Below are positions 48,923 through 58,801 of a DNA stretch of 64,000 nucleotides, piece by piece. The notes below the pieces were generated by a model. That model saw nothing but the letters and a program-made list of their open reading frames with translations. It was not told where the DNA came from and made no database searches. Every line of letters starts with the position of its first letter. Within the stretch, counting starts at the first letter, position 1. Location of the stretch: assembly GCF_022647885.1 (NCBI RefSeq), contig NZ_JALCLM010000001.1, positions 1,488,001-1,552,000 of the forward strand, in the 5' to 3' direction. The stretch comes from Bifidobacterium sp. Its GTDB lineage: Bacteria > Actinomycetota > Actinomycetes > Actinomycetales > Bifidobacteriaceae. The position numbers and the translations under genes were made by a program.

Positions 48923-51400
48923 ATGACGAGTCCTGTTATTGGCACCCCTTGGAAGAAGCTGGATGCCCCAGTCTCCGAAGAGACCCTGGAAGCCGTCGAT
49001 AAGTATTGGCGTGCAGCCAATTACCTCTCCATTGGCCAGATTTACCTTCGTAGTAATCCACTGATGAAGGAACCGTTCACACGTGAAGATGTTAAGCATC
49101 GTCTCGTGGGACACTGGGGAACCACACCTGGTCTGAACTTCTTGATCGGCCACATTAATCGCCTTATCGCCGATCACCAGCAGAACACGGTTATCATCAT
49201 GGGTCCAGGCCACGGCGGTCCTGCTGGCACCTCCCAGTCCTACTTGGATGGAACTTACACCGAATACTTCCCGAAGATCACCAAGGATGAAGCTGGTCTG
49301 CAGAAGTTCTTCCGTCAGTTCTCATACCCAGGCGGCATTCCTTCCCACTACGCACCAGAGACACCAGGCTCAATCCACGAAGGTGGAGAGCTGGGTTATG
49401 CCTTGTCACACGCTTACGGCGCAGTGATGAACAACCCGAGCCTGTTCGTTCCAGCAATCGTCGGTGACGGTGAAGCTGAGACCGGTCCTCTGGCAACCGG
49501 CTGGCAGTCCAACAAGCTGGTCAACCCACGTACCGACGGTATTGTGCTCCCAATCCTGCACCTCAACGGGTACAAGATTGCCAACCCAACCATCCTTTCA
49601 CGTATCTCCGATGAAGAGCTTCACGAGTTCTTCCACGGCATGGGCTACGAACCATATGAGTTCGTTGCAGGATTCGATGACGAGGACAGCCTCTCCATTC
49701 ATCGTCGTTTCTCGGATCTCTTCGAGACCGTCTTCGACGAAATTTGCGAGATCAAGGCAACCGCGCAGACCGATGATATGACTCGTCCGTTCTACCCAAT
49801 GATCATCTTCCGTACACCTAAGGGCTGGACTTGCCCGAAGTTCATCGACGGTAAGAAGACCGAGGGTTCATGGCGCGCCCACCAGGTTCCTCTGGTTTCT
49901 GCTCGCGATACCGAAGCTCACTTCGAAATTCTGAAGAACTGGCTGGAATCATACAAGCCTGAAGAGCTCTTCGACGAGAACGGCTCTGTCCGTTCAGACG
50001 TTCTTTCCTTCATGCCTGAAGGTGAACTACGTATCGGTGAGAACCCGAACGCTAACGGTGGTCGCATCCGCGAAGATCTTAAGCTTCCTAACCTTGACGA
50101 CTACGCAGTCCGCGAGGTTGAACAGTACGGTCACGGCTGGGGACAGCTTGAAGCTACACGTCGTCTGGGTGTCTACACTCGCGACATTATCAAGCTCAAC
50201 CCTGATTCCTTCCGTATCTTCGGACCAGACGAAACCGCTTCAAACCGTCTTTCTGCAGCATACGAAGTAACCAGCAAGCAGTGGGATGCAGGTTACATCT
50301 CCGACCAGGTTGACGAGAACATGAAGGTCACCGGTCAGGTCACCGAGCAGCTCTCTGAGCATCAGATGGAAGGCTTCCTTGAGGGCTACTTGCTCACTGG
50401 TCGTCACGGCATCTGGAGCTCCTATGAGTCCTTCGTTCACGTCATCGACTCCATGCTCAACCAGCATGCGAAGTGGCTTGAGGCAACCGTGCGTGAGATT
50501 CCTTGGCGTAAGCCAATCTCCTCGGTCAACCTTCTCGTCAGCTCGCACGTATGGCGTCAGGATCACAATGGCTTCAGCCATCAGGATCCAGGCGTGATTG
50601 ACATCCTGCTGAACAAGAACTTCAACAACGACCACGTTGTGGAGATCTACTTCCCAGCTGATTCGAACTTGCTGCTCGCCGTTTCCGAGCGTGCATACAA
50701 GTCCACGAACAAGATCAACGCCATCATCGCCGGCAAACAGCCAGCAGCAACTTGGGTCTCACTTGATGAAGCTCGCGCTGAACTCGAAAAGGGTGCAGCT
50801 GAGTGGAAGTGGGCTTCCAACGTCAAGGACGGCGAAGATGTTGATATCGTGCTCGCATCCGCAGGCGATGTTCCTACTCAGGAACTCTTGGCTGCAGCTG
50901 ACAAGCTGAACCAACTTGGTGTTAAGTTCAAGTTCGTCAACGTTGTGGATCTGCTCAAGATTCAGAATGCTTCCGAGAACGATCAGGCACTCAGCGCTGA
51001 AGAGTTCACCGAACTCTTCAGCGCCGACAAGCCAGTCCTCTTCGCGTACCATGCTTATGCACGCGAGATTCGTGGACTCATCTGGGATCGTCCAAACCAC
51101 GACAACTTCAACATCCACGGCTACGAAGAGCAGGGTTCAACCACTACTCCGTACGACATGGTTCGTGTCAACAACATCGATCGTTACGAACTCACCGCCG
51201 AAGCACTGCGTGCAGTCGACGCGGAGAAGTTCGCATCAAAGATTGATGAACTTGAGAAGTTCCGTACCGAGGCATTCCAGTTCGCAGTGGATAAGGGCTA
51301 CGATCATCCTGATTACACCGATTGGGTGTGGCCAGACGTGAAGACCGAGCTTCCAGGAGCTGTTACTGCAACTGCTGCAACTGCAGGCGACAACGAGTGA
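48923..51400 (+). CDS. xfp: xylulose-5-phosphate / fructose-6-phosphate phosphoketolase
   Basis: Thiamine diphosphate enzyme splitting xylulose-5-P or fructose-6-P with phosphate into acetyl phosphate and glyceraldehyde-3-P or erythrose-4-P; the defining step of the bifid shunt. The 825 aa start [20 protein letters not shown], nearly the known bifidobacterial sequence. Visible marks are [35 protein letters not shown], the thiamine-binding [15 protein letters not shown], and the C-terminal [14 protein letters not shown]. The ATG at 48923 follows AGGAG. Codon use is strongly biased to C-ending codons, as expected for a very abundant protein. A terminator separates it from pta. Confidence 0.98.
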   Translation: MTSPVIGTPWKKLDAPVSEETLEAVDKYWRAANYLSIGQIYLRSNPLMKEPFTREDVKHRLVGHWGTTPGLNFLIGHINRLIADHQQNTVIIMGPGHGGPAGTSQSYLDGTYTEYFPKITKDEAGLQKFFRQFSYPGGIPSHYAPETPGSIHEGGELGYALSHAYGAVMNNPSLFVPAIVGDGEAETGPLATGWQSNKLVNPRTDGIVLPILHLNGYKIANPTILSRISDEELHEFFHGMGYEPYEFVAGFDDEDSLSIHRRFSDLFETVFDEICEIKATAQTDDMTRPFYPMIIFRTPKGWTCPKFIDGKKTEGSWRAHQVPLVSARDTEAHFEILKNWLESYKPEELFDENGSVRSDVLSFMPEGELRIGENPNANGGRIREDLKLPNLDDYAVREVEQYGHGWGQLEATRRLGVYTRDIIKLNPDSFRIFGPDETASNRLSAAYEVTSKQWDAGYISDQVDENMKVTGQVTEQLSEHQMEGFLEGYLLTGRHGIWSSYESFVHVIDSMLNQHAKWLEATVREIPWRKPISSVNLLVSSHVWRQDHNGFSHQDPGVIDILLNKNFNNDHVVEIYFPADSNLLLAVSERAYKSTNKINAIIAGKQPAATWVSLDEARAELEKGAAEWKWASNVKDGEDVDIVLASAGDVPTQELLAAADKLNQLGVKFKFVNVVDLLKIQNASENDQALSAEEFTELFSADKPVLFAYHAYAREIRGLIWDRPNHDNFNIHGYEEQGSTTTPYDMVRVNNIDRYELTAEALRAVDAEKFASKIDELEKFRTEAFQFAVDKGYDHPDYTDWVWPDVKTELPGAVTATAATAGDNE

Positions 51401-51426
51401 TTTGAGATATTAATCCTCTGAATTGC

Positions 51427-51464
51427 AGAAGGGGTCCAGGTGTTTAGGCATCTGGACCCCTTCT
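51427..51464 (+). terminator. terminator after xfp
   Basis: AGAAGGGGTCCAGGTG and CATCTGGACCCCTTCT form a 16-bp stem with one G-U and a 6-nt loop, then TTTG. It lies 26 nt after the xfp stop. Confidence 0.9.
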
Positions 51465-51683
51465 TTGTAATCTCAGCGCCTTAGGCGTAAATACATTAGC
51501 TAGTCTCTGTGGTGATTCATATCACAAAAACGCACTACAATATGAGTTGCTAAGCACAGAGCTGTCCAAGCAGCGATGAATACACCGCAGTGTCACAGAA
51601 TGCCTGGTCATGGCTCTGCTGCTACCGTAAATTCGTTGCCGCTACACAGCTGTAGCAGCCTCGCAATCCGAATGGAGAGATCA

Positions 51684-53360
51684 TTGAGTTTCCGCAGTGT
51701 ATCCATACTCAGTCCAGAATCAGCTAATGGCCGCAACGTCGTTGCTTTGGGTGTAACAGCCGCATTTTCTCAGAACGGCCCAACGACAGTATTCAGACCA
51801 GCAGCCCGTGCTAATGATTCATTTACCAAGGTTTTGCTTAATCTTTCTGGTAAACATGTCAATGTTGATGACGCTATAGCCGTGAGTCCGGAGGCATTCC
51901 TCTCCCACAATAGTGATATGAGAGCCGATATAGTCTCAAGCTTCCACACTATTGTTGACTCAGCTGCTATAGCCAGCGTGGTTATCGTCGGTACTGATAA
52001 ATCGCCGATTACTGATCCTGAAGAATTTTCGATTAATGCCAAAGTGGCTGCGGATCTTCAATCCCCTGTTTTTCTGGCTGTTTGCACCTTACATAGAAAC
52101 CCTGCTGAAGTACTCGCTACCGTTAAAGCTTGCGAGACATCTGTTAAGGAATCAGGGTCGCAAGTATTGGGACTGTTTGTCACAGGCTGCTCAGCACAAC
52201 GTAGTGCAGAAACTCTTGAAGGTCTTTCATCGTTGACCTACCCTGTATGGACTTTGCCCGCACAAACAGTTGACCCCGAGCAAGAAGATTCGATTCACAG
52301 TGCTCTAGACCTCTTTCAACAGCACGTACCAAGCGACGAGCTACTGGCAGCAGCATCAGCAACATGGGATATCCCAGTCACACCTCTACACTTTCAACAT
52401 TCCTTGTTGCGTCAAGCAAAAATGAAGCACAAAACTATCGTTCTTCCCGAGGGTGAAGAGGATCGTATTATTCAGGCAGCGGACTTCCTGCTTGCTCGTG
52501 ACATCGTTAACCTTATTATCGTTGGAGAGCGTGAGGCGATTCTCAGCAGAGCCGAGGAACTCGGACTTTCACACTTGGATAAAGCCCAATTCCAATCACC
52601 AGATGATGAAGCTTTATTAAGCGATATGACGACTGCTCTATGCGATTTACGTCGCAAAAAAGGAATGACAGAAGAACAAGCACGAACAACTCTCAAAGAT
52701 GCTTCGTATTTCGGTACCATGCTGGTAGTACTGGGCAAAGCTGACGGCTTGGTCTCAGGCTCAATCAATTCCACAGCAAACACAGTACGCCCAGCACTGC
52801 AAGCTATTAAGACCAAAGCTGGATCGTCATTAGTCTCAGGAGCATTCCTCATGTGCTTCGATACGCATGTTGCTCTTTTTGCAGACTGCGCTATTAACCC
52901 GAATCCGAGTGCTCAATGTCTTGCTGAAATTGCAATACAATCCGCACAAACAGCACGGTCATTCGATATTGAGCCTCGCATTGGTATGCTGTCATACTCC
53001 ACACTTGGCTCCGGAAAAGGCCCTGATGTAGATCTCGTAGAGGAAGCTACTGCGCTGGTTCACGAGCAGGCACCTGAACTGGAGGTCGTTGGACCGATAC
53101 AATTCGACGCAGCGTGGTCACCACAGGTCGCCGCCAGCAAAGCCAAGGGTAACTCGGTTGCAGGCCACGTAAATGTATTTGTGTTCCCCGATCTATCCGC
53201 AGGAAACATCGCTTACAAGGCTGTACAACGCTCTTCCGGAGCTTTGGCAGTTGGCCCTGTACTGCAAGGTTTGAACAAGCCAGTAAACGATCTTTCTCGT
53301 GGCGCACAAGTTGCAGACATCATCAACACCGTAGCTCTCACAGCAGCTCAAGCAGATTAA
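51684..53360 (+). CDS. pta: phosphate acetyltransferase
   Basis: Interconverts acetyl-CoA and acetyl phosphate, linking pyruvate-derived acetyl-CoA to AckA. The C-terminal PTA_PTB domain (about 230-555) starts KHKTIVLPEGEEDRII and includes DASYFGTMLVVLGKADGLVSGS and VFPDLSAGNIAYKAVQR. The N-terminal part (about 10-200) corresponds to the BioD-like/DRTGG region but lacks a P-loop and is shorter than in enterobacteria. The TTG at 51684 is taken as start because GGAGAG is six bases upstream (protein MSFRSVSILSPES); an in-frame start at 51576 lacks support. It lies between xfp and ackA. Confidence 0.93.
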   Translation: MSFRSVSILSPESANGRNVVALGVTAAFSQNGPTTVFRPAARANDSFTKVLLNLSGKHVNVDDAIAVSPEAFLSHNSDMRADIVSSFHTIVDSAAIASVVIVGTDKSPITDPEEFSINAKVAADLQSPVFLAVCTLHRNPAEVLATVKACETSVKESGSQVLGLFVTGCSAQRSAETLEGLSSLTYPVWTLPAQTVDPEQEDSIHSALDLFQQHVPSDELLAAASATWDIPVTPLHFQHSLLRQAKMKHKTIVLPEGEEDRIIQAADFLLARDIVNLIIVGEREAILSRAEELGLSHLDKAQFQSPDDEALLSDMTTALCDLRRKKGMTEEQARTTLKDASYFGTMLVVLGKADGLVSGSINSTANTVRPALQAIKTKAGSSLVSGAFLMCFDTHVALFADCAINPNPSAQCLAEIAIQSAQTARSFDIEPRIGMLSYSTLGSGKGPDVDLVEEATALVHEQAPELEVVGPIQFDAAWSPQVAASKAKGNSVAGHVNVFVFPDLSAGNIAYKAVQRSSGALAVGPVLQGLNKPVNDLSRGAQVADIINTVALTAAQAD

Positions 53361-53459
53361 TAGATGCGGTGTTGTACCAGTATTTTGTAAGCCCCAAAGA
53401 GTAATCTCACAACAGTAGGGAGCGTTCGCTCCAGGTCATATCATCAGGAGGAAGCCATA

Positions 53460-54686
53460 ATGGCGAAAACCGTCCTAGTCATCAATTCTGGCTCAAGTTC
53501 AATTAAATATCAGTTAGTCGATCTTGAATCAGGCGAAGGCCTTGCTTCCGGTCTTGTCGAGAAAATCGGCGAGCCGTCAGATGGTCATTACAAGCACGAG
53601 TACAACGGAGAAAAGCACGAGCTCGAAGAGCCAATCCCCGACCATGAAGTCGGACTCAAGCGCGTTTTGGAATTCTTTGAAGAGTACGGGCCAAGCATCC
53701 AAGAGGCTGGAATCGTAGCTGTTGGGCACCGTGTAGTTCAAGGTGGTTCGGTATTCCCGAAGCCTGCTCTAGTAACCGATAAAACCATCGCACAGGTCAA
53801 GAATCTTGCCGTATTGGCACCGTTGCACAATGGACCAGAAGCAGTTGGCGCCGAAGTCATGCGCTCACTGTTACCAGATACCCCTCAGGTCTTTGTATTC
53901 GACAGCTCATTCTTCTTCGATCTGCCAAAGGCAGTGAGTACCTATGCATTAAATAAAGATATCGCTGACGAGTACCATATCCGTCGTTATGGCGCTCATG
54001 GAACCAGCCACCAATACGTTGGTTCCTTAGTACCGGAACTCATCGGAAAACCTGCTGAAGGTCTTAAGCAAATCGTTTTGCACATCGGCAATGGCGCTTC
54101 AGCTTCAGCTCAGATTTCAGGCAAGCCTGTGGAGACCTCAATGGGGCTCACTCCACTTGAAGGCCTCGTAATGGGTGGCCGTACTGGCGATATTGACCCT
54201 GCTGTGGTCTTCCATCTCATTCGTAACGCTCACATGAACGTCGACGAGCTCGACACCCTTTTCAACAAGCGTTCTGGCTTAACTGGTCTCACCGGACATG
54301 GCGATATGCGCGAAATTCATCGCATGATTGCCGAGGGCGATGAGAATGCGAAGCTTGCACTAGACATCTACGTTCATCGTATTGTTGGTTACATTGGCAA
54401 CTATGTAGCTCAAATGGGTGGCGTTGACGTAATCACCTTCACAGCAGGTGTTGGTGAAAACGACGAAGTGGTGCGCAGAGAAGTTGCTAAGAAGCTTGCT
54501 CCATTCGGCGTAAAGATCGACTTGGAGAAGAACGATATTCGTTCCAAGGAGCCACGTATCATTTCTACTCCAGACAGCAGCATTGCTATATGCATTATTC
54601 CTACTAACGAGGAACTCTCTATAGCTCGTCAAGCTGAAGTCATTGCCAGTGAAGGCGATTCCTACGGCAACGTGTTCAGTAAGTGA
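53460..54686 (+). CDS. ackA: acetate kinase
   Basis: Makes ATP from acetyl phosphate, the pay-off of the bifid shunt. The 408 aa show VLVINSGSSSIKYQL at the N-terminus, HRVVQGG, the catalytic Asp/Arg regions FDSSFFFDLP and RRYGAHGTSHQYV, HIGNGASASAQ and the ending FTAGVGEND. AGGAGG lies six to eight bases before the ATG. A small GGAGCG-TT-CGCTCC hairpin (53419-53432) precedes it. It is cotranscribed with pta or made from its own promoter in the 99-nt gap. Confidence 0.98.
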   Translation: MAKTVLVINSGSSSIKYQLVDLESGEGLASGLVEKIGEPSDGHYKHEYNGEKHELEEPIPDHEVGLKRVLEFFEEYGPSIQEAGIVAVGHRVVQGGSVFPKPALVTDKTIAQVKNLAVLAPLHNGPEAVGAEVMRSLLPDTPQVFVFDSSFFFDLPKAVSTYALNKDIADEYHIRRYGAHGTSHQYVGSLVPELIGKPAEGLKQIVLHIGNGASASAQISGKPVETSMGLTPLEGLVMGGRTGDIDPAVVFHLIRNAHMNVDELDTLFNKRSGLTGLTGHGDMREIHRMIAEGDENAKLALDIYVHRIVGYIGNYVAQMGGVDVITFTAGVGENDEVVRREVAKKLAPFGVKIDLEKNDIRSKEPRIISTPDSSIAICIIPTNEELSIARQAEVIASEGDSYGNVFSK

Positions 54687-54719
54687 TACACGCTACTTTG
54701 TAGTCCTATAAGTAAGCAT

Positions 54720-54756
54720 TTGGCCTCTCCACATACTTCATGTGGAGAGGCCAAAA
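54720..54756 (+). terminator. bidirectional terminator after ackA
   Basis: TTTGGCCTCTCCACAT and ATGTGGAGAGGCCAAA form a perfect 16-bp stem with a 5-nt loop between convergent genes, flanked by short A/T runs on both sides. Confidence 0.88.
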
Positions 54757-54789
54757 CATTATTGCTTACAGCGCTCGTGAGCTCAAGAA

Positions 54790-55620
54790 TCAGCGCAGAG
54801 CATCTAATACGGTCTGGTGTATGAGGCCATTGCTGGCTAGTCCGTTGCCACCCCACGGCCCTGGTTTTCCGTCGAGATCAGTAAAACGTCCGCCAGCCTC
54901 AACAACTACTGGAACCAAGGCAGCCATGTCGTAAAGATCCAATTCTGGCTCTGCAGCGACATCTACGGCTCCCTGTGCAACGAGCATATATTGCCAGAAA
55001 TCCCCAAAACCGCGTAGTCTCCACATGCTATCGCTCAAGGCAATTAAGGAATCCCTATCCCCTCGCTCTTTCCATCCTGTTAACGATGACAATGACATGG
55101 AAGCATTTGTAATATCTGAAACTTGCGAAACATGCAACTTCACTGCATGTTCAGGGTTCGCTCCCATATAGGAACCACCATCTTTAAGTGCGAACCAACG
55201 ATTATGCAACATCGGCGCTGAGACTACGCCCACTACGATGTCGTCACCCTCTTGAAGACCTATTAAGGTGGCCCACACTGGCACACCTCGCACGAAATTC
55301 TTGGTTCCATCGATAGGATCAATAATCCAGCGTCTGCCGGTCGAATCCGATTTGCCGAGTTCTTCGCCGTAGATGCTGTCTTCTGGCCTGCTCTGTGCCA
55401 GCATGGTCCGTATAAGGCCTTCTGTGGCCTTGTCAGCATCCGTAACTGGTGTGTGGTCAGGTTTATCTTGGATGCGCAAATCCATCGCACCAAAACGACG
55501 CGAGGTGAGCTCGTCTGCAGCGTCAGCCATTTCTAGAGCCAACAGCAGATCACCATAATGTGGATTAGCAGATATGTCTTGTGTAAAGGATTGCTCGTCA
55601 TATACCGTTTGTGTGGTCAT
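54790..55620 (-). CDS. inositol monophosphatase family phosphatase (HisN-like)
   Basis: Mg2+-dependent phosphatase of about 276 aa. The metal motifs are complete: EELG (GEELGKSD), the WIIDPIDGTKNFVRG signature and the C-terminal DLYDMAALVPVVVEAGGRFTD. This resembles the actinobacterial histidinol-phosphate phosphatase HisN, although inositol or other substrates remain possible. Its ATG shares a base with the aroA stop (TGATG), so it is coupled to aroA. Confidence 0.88.
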   Translation of the reverse strand: MTTQTVYDEQSFTQDISANPHYGDLLLALEMADAADELTSRRFGAMDLRIQDKPDHTPVTDADKATEGLIRTMLAQSRPEDSIYGEELGKSDSTGRRWIIDPIDGTKNFVRGVPVWATLIGLQEGDDIVVGVVSAPMLHNRWFALKDGGSYMGANPEHAVKLHVSQVSDITNASMSLSSLTGWKERGDRDSLIALSDSMWRLRGFGDFWQYMLVAQGAVDVAAEPELDLYDMAALVPVVVEAGGRFTDLDGKPGPWGGNGLASNGLIHQTVLDALR

Positions 55621-56987
55621 CACCGTGCCGCCTTGTAATTCTTGCCATACAGCATCGAATGCCACATAGCCTCAAAATCTGGAAGTGTTTTGCTTGTAGT
55701 TCCGATGTCATCGATGGTTATGCCGTGGACTCTGAGCCCAAGCATGGCTGCAAAAGTCGCCATGCGATGATCGGCGTAGCTCTTCAAAGGAGCTGGATGA
55801 AGCTGATCCTGTGGCACGGGCGTAATTGCTATCCCATCTGGAAGTTCTTGAGCATTTCCACCAATGCTCTCGATTTCGTGGACAAGAGCAGCCAGTCTGT
55901 TGGTCTCATGTCCTCTGAGATGGCCTATACCAAGCAGCTGCGTAGGTGAATCAGCAAAAACTAGTAAGGCTGCCAACGACGGGGCAATCTCTCCAGCAGC
56001 GGTGAGATCAAACTCACCCAAACCATGAATAGTGCCGTCAGAAGAGACTCTACACAAACGCTGCCCCTGCTCTTCAACCATATTCACTTCGGCACCCATA
56101 GCTTCGAGATATCCAGGTAGGAGTGCACCAGGCTGTGTGGTTTCTTGTGGCCAATTCGGTATAGACACACTTCCACCAGCAAGCAAGGCAGCGCCAAGGA
56201 ATGGGGCAGCATTCGACAAATCAGGCTCGATCATAACTTGTGCAGGCAGTTGTATGGTGCCATGCTCAACAAGCCATTCTCGTTGGTATTCATGTGCTTT
56301 TACCTGAGCACCTGCATGTTTCAAATCGTCAACGCTCATGCGTATATGAGGCAAACTCGGCAACGAACTTCCAGTGTGTTTGAGAATGACACCGCGTGGA
56401 TATGTTGGCGCTGAAAGTAAAATCCCTGAGATAAATTGAGAAGAACCAGAGGCATCGATAGTTATTTTCCCTGAATTCCAGCGCGTAGGTGGCGTTAAGG
56501 TGAAAGGCAGATAGCCTTGCTGACCGTGATAAACAACACTCGCACCTAACTGCTCTAAACCATCGAGGAGTGGAGCCATAGGACGTTGATATGCTTGACT
56601 ATCGCCGTCAAAGGTCACTGGCCCATCAGCACTCATAGCTAGGGCTGGAACAAAACGCATCACTGTGCCCGCAAGACCACAATCTATGGTGGTGTGCCCA
56701 CTGTATTTGCCTTGTGCAGGTGGTGTCACCTCAACACTCGTGGGATCAGAGCGATCTGAATTGATACGTACTCCAAGGGTCTCTAGAGCGCCAATCATCA
56801 GCTCAGTGTCGCGGGAACGCAACAAGCCTTGTAAACGCACAGACTTGGTCCCAGCAGCAGCCAGCAACAGATACCTATTAGAAAGCGACTTACTCCCTGG
56901 AACAGCTACCAAGGCATGCAAAGGACCAGTGGGTTCGGGAGCCTTCCATGCCTGATTCTTATCGGAGTCTGCTGTCATACCTGACAT
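55620..56987 (-). CDS. aroA: 3-phosphoshikimate 1-carboxyvinyltransferase (EPSP synthase)
   Basis: Joins shikimate-3-phosphate and phosphoenolpyruvate, the sixth shikimate step. The 455 aa contain VPGSKSLSNRYLLLAA (substrate Lys/Ser/Arg), the LAGTVMRF loop (the LxGTxMRF signature here reads CGLAGTVMRFVPALA) and the C-terminal KSYADHRMATFAAM. The ATG at 56987 follows GGGAGGG; the frame is open 13 codons upstream. It is coupled to the HisN-like gene and remote from the other aro genes. Confidence 0.95.
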   Translation of the reverse strand: MSGMTADSDKNQAWKAPEPTGPLHALVAVPGSKSLSNRYLLLAAAGTKSVRLQGLLRSRDTELMIGALETLGVRINSDRSDPTSVEVTPPAQGKYSGHTTIDCGLAGTVMRFVPALAMSADGPVTFDGDSQAYQRPMAPLLDGLEQLGASVVYHGQQGYLPFTLTPPTRWNSGKITIDASGSSQFISGILLSAPTYPRGVILKHTGSSLPSLPHIRMSVDDLKHAGAQVKAHEYQREWLVEHGTIQLPAQVMIEPDLSNAAPFLGAALLAGGSVSIPNWPQETTQPGALLPGYLEAMGAEVNMVEEQGQRLCRVSSDGTIHGLGEFDLTAAGEIAPSLAALLVFADSPTQLLGIGHLRGHETNRLAALVHEIESIGGNAQELPDGIAITPVPQDQLHPAPLKSYADHRMATFAAMLGLRVHGITIDDIGTTSKTLPDFEAMWHSMLYGKNYKAAR

Positions 56988-57037
56988 GGTATCTGCCCTC
57001 CCTGATTTTCCATGCGATAACACCACTTTGACTAAGG

Positions 57038-58219
57038 TTATTGGTCTGCAGAAAGCCTTGACTCGACTAATACTGGATCATCAGTTGGTATATGTTCAGA
57101 TGAACTTTGGATAAAGACGATTTGTGCCTGAACGCGGTCAGCTTCGATTGCTGCAATCTGTCTTGAAAATACGATGAACCAGCCAAGAAACATTAATCCA
57201 GCTAAAGCTTCAACGTTGGTCAGTGTGTTGGCTCCCTCTAGCCACACAAAACCCGCAACCGCACATAACGCTATGGCAAGATCAGAAATGATATACATAG
57301 CTTTTGATAGTTGAGGCGCAAGCCACGGTAGACCAATCAGCAGCAGACACATCAGGCCAGGTAGCCCTCGAGCAAAAACATTATGCAATATTGGGTGAGG
57401 CGAGTAACGAAAAGTGCCAATACCAATAAAGGCTATTCCAGAACATACCAACAGTACCGAGAGAAACGACGTGCGGGTTTTAAAGTGCGACACTTCGCCC
57501 GATAAGGCAGGGACATCATCTACTGCTGGTGCCGGACGATGGGCCGATGACCAAGCTAGACGCATGCGATGCGTTGCTCTGAGCTCCGAAATAGCAAAGT
57601 AACTGATAATAATGATGCACACACCAGCCAGAATCAATGTTGAATTGAACATTCGAGCTGCAAATGTGGTGCGATCACCAAGCTGAGAAAAGTTGTTATG
57701 CCACCAATACGGATCATCTGTGGTTAAACCAGCGGTTGATACGCCAGCCATAACAAATAGCGGTAGCAATGACGCAATAGTCTTTGCATCCATCAGATCA
57801 GCTTGAACAAAGGTGATATAACCAGCAATTCCCGCGAAGATTCCACAAACCCATGGAATATAGCCACTAAATATTCTTACCCCCATCATGTCGTTCAAAA
57901 TGGCGAGAATCGCATAAATGGATAAGAAGATGGTGGCCGCATACACCACTGACAGAGCAATAATCTCAACAACTCTTCGTATTGGAATCCACCAGCCTTT
58001 GCCACCGGTAAGAGACCGCGACCTTCTGGAGTAACCAACAATGAATGACAACACGCCGCACAGGGCCACTACACCTGAGCCGACGATAAACACTCTTCTA
58101 GTCACCAGCCAAATCGCCGGTGCGTTATCTAGATACAGCGTCATCGAAACAGCAGCAACCAACAGACAGAGTATGAAGGAGATCAAGCCGGACGTCTCGG
58201 CACGCTGATGCCTCCCCAT
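57038..58219 (-). CDS. polytopic DUF998-like membrane protein
   Basis: A 393-aa protein with about ten hydrophobic segments. The motif DDPYWWHNNFSQLGD between helices matches the (D/N)P.WWH.NFS.LG pattern of DUF998-like proteins; a second similar half may exist. The C-terminal tail is acidic and hydrophilic. Function unknown. It lies between aroA and the tRNA-Pro integration site and is the last core gene on this side. Confidence 0.7.
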   Translation of the reverse strand: MGRHQRAETSGLISFILCLLVAAVSMTLYLDNAPAIWLVTRRVFIVGSGVVALCGVLSFIVGYSRRSRSLTGGKGWWIPIRRVVEIIALSVVYAATIFLSIYAILAILNDMMGVRIFSGYIPWVCGIFAGIAGYITFVQADLMDAKTIASLLPLFVMAGVSTAGLTTDDPYWWHNNFSQLGDRTTFAARMFNSTLILAGVCIIIISYFAISELRATHRMRLAWSSAHRPAPAVDDVPALSGEVSHFKTRTSFLSVLLVCSGIAFIGIGTFRYSPHPILHNVFARGLPGLMCLLLIGLPWLAPQLSKAMYIISDLAIALCAVAGFVWLEGANTLTNVEALAGLMFLGWFIVFSRQIAAIEADRVQAQIVFIQSSSEHIPTDDPVLVESRLSADQ

Positions 58220-58362
58220 AAAAAGCCCTCCTCAGGTTGTCAATTGCTCCCCCGATTCTAGCCGCAACACGCTACGGGCATTTATGGGTTACAATATTAT
58301 CTTGTGCTCACAATGAAGCGTCGATAAGAGCTTCACACTGAGTCACAGAAGTCTTCGGACAT

Positions 58363-58436
58363 CGGGCCGTAGCGCAGCTTGGTAGCGCGCCTGCTTTGGG
58401 AGCAGGATGTCGCAGGTTCAAATCCTGTCGGCCCGA
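58363..58436 (+). tRNA. tRNA-Pro(TGG)
   Basis: A 74-nt cloverleaf: acceptor CGGGCCG with CGGCCCG, D arm GCGC/GCGC, anticodon stem CCTGC/GCAGG around TTTGGGA (anticodon TGG), and T arm with TTCAAAT. Discriminator base A, no encoded CCA. The integrase gene begins 366 nt downstream, so the 3' half probably is the attachment site of the neighbouring element; the second copy of the repeat is not in the window. Confidence 0.95.
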
Positions 58437-58531
58437 CAAGAATGGCGGAATTCCAACGGTTTGAAGGTGTTGGGTTCCGCCTGTTTTGCAAATCGGGTAC
58501 TCATCGGGTACATGACTTATGCAAGGTGGGG

Positions 58532-58747
58532 TCATTCGTCGGGGTTGACGAGGTGGTTTTCCAGCCATGTTTCGAGGTCTTGTCTGCGGTATCTGACGAG
58601 TCTGCCGATTTTCACGTATGGCAGTTCCCGGTGTTCACTTCGCCATCTGGCCAGCGTGCTGTCTGGGATGGCGAGTATGTCGCATACTTGTCCGGGTGTG
58701 AGCAGGTTGCTGGTCGGTGTGCTGTGGGCTATGTCTTGTGTGTTCAT
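58532..58747 (-). CDS. xis: excisionase-type helix-turn-helix protein
   Basis: A 71-aa protein from the ATG at 58747. LTPGQVCDILAIPDSTLARWRSE is a MerR/HTH_17-like helix-turn-helix split here into its two helices, followed by the wing PYVKIGRLVRYRRQDLETWLE. Such proteins direct excision of integrated elements or regulate the integrase. It is divergent from the integrase, with a 54-nt gap between starts. The ribosome site is weak; the frame is open to 59005 but only the C-terminal part is convincing. Confidence 0.8.
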   Translation of the reverse strand: MNTQDIAHSTPTSNLLTPGQVCDILAIPDSTLARWRSEHRELPYVKIGRLVRYRRQDLETWLENHLVNPDE

Positions 58748-58801
58748 ACTGATGTCTATGCGCTTGGCACTGATGGCGCTGGTGTCCGCATAGGGGTCAC
58801 T

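Noticed and set aside
58379-58801. Upstream extension of the integrase frame into tRNA-Pro
   Set aside because: It runs through the tRNA gene and the excisionase gene on the opposite strand; the integrase has a good ribosome site at the ATG at 58802.
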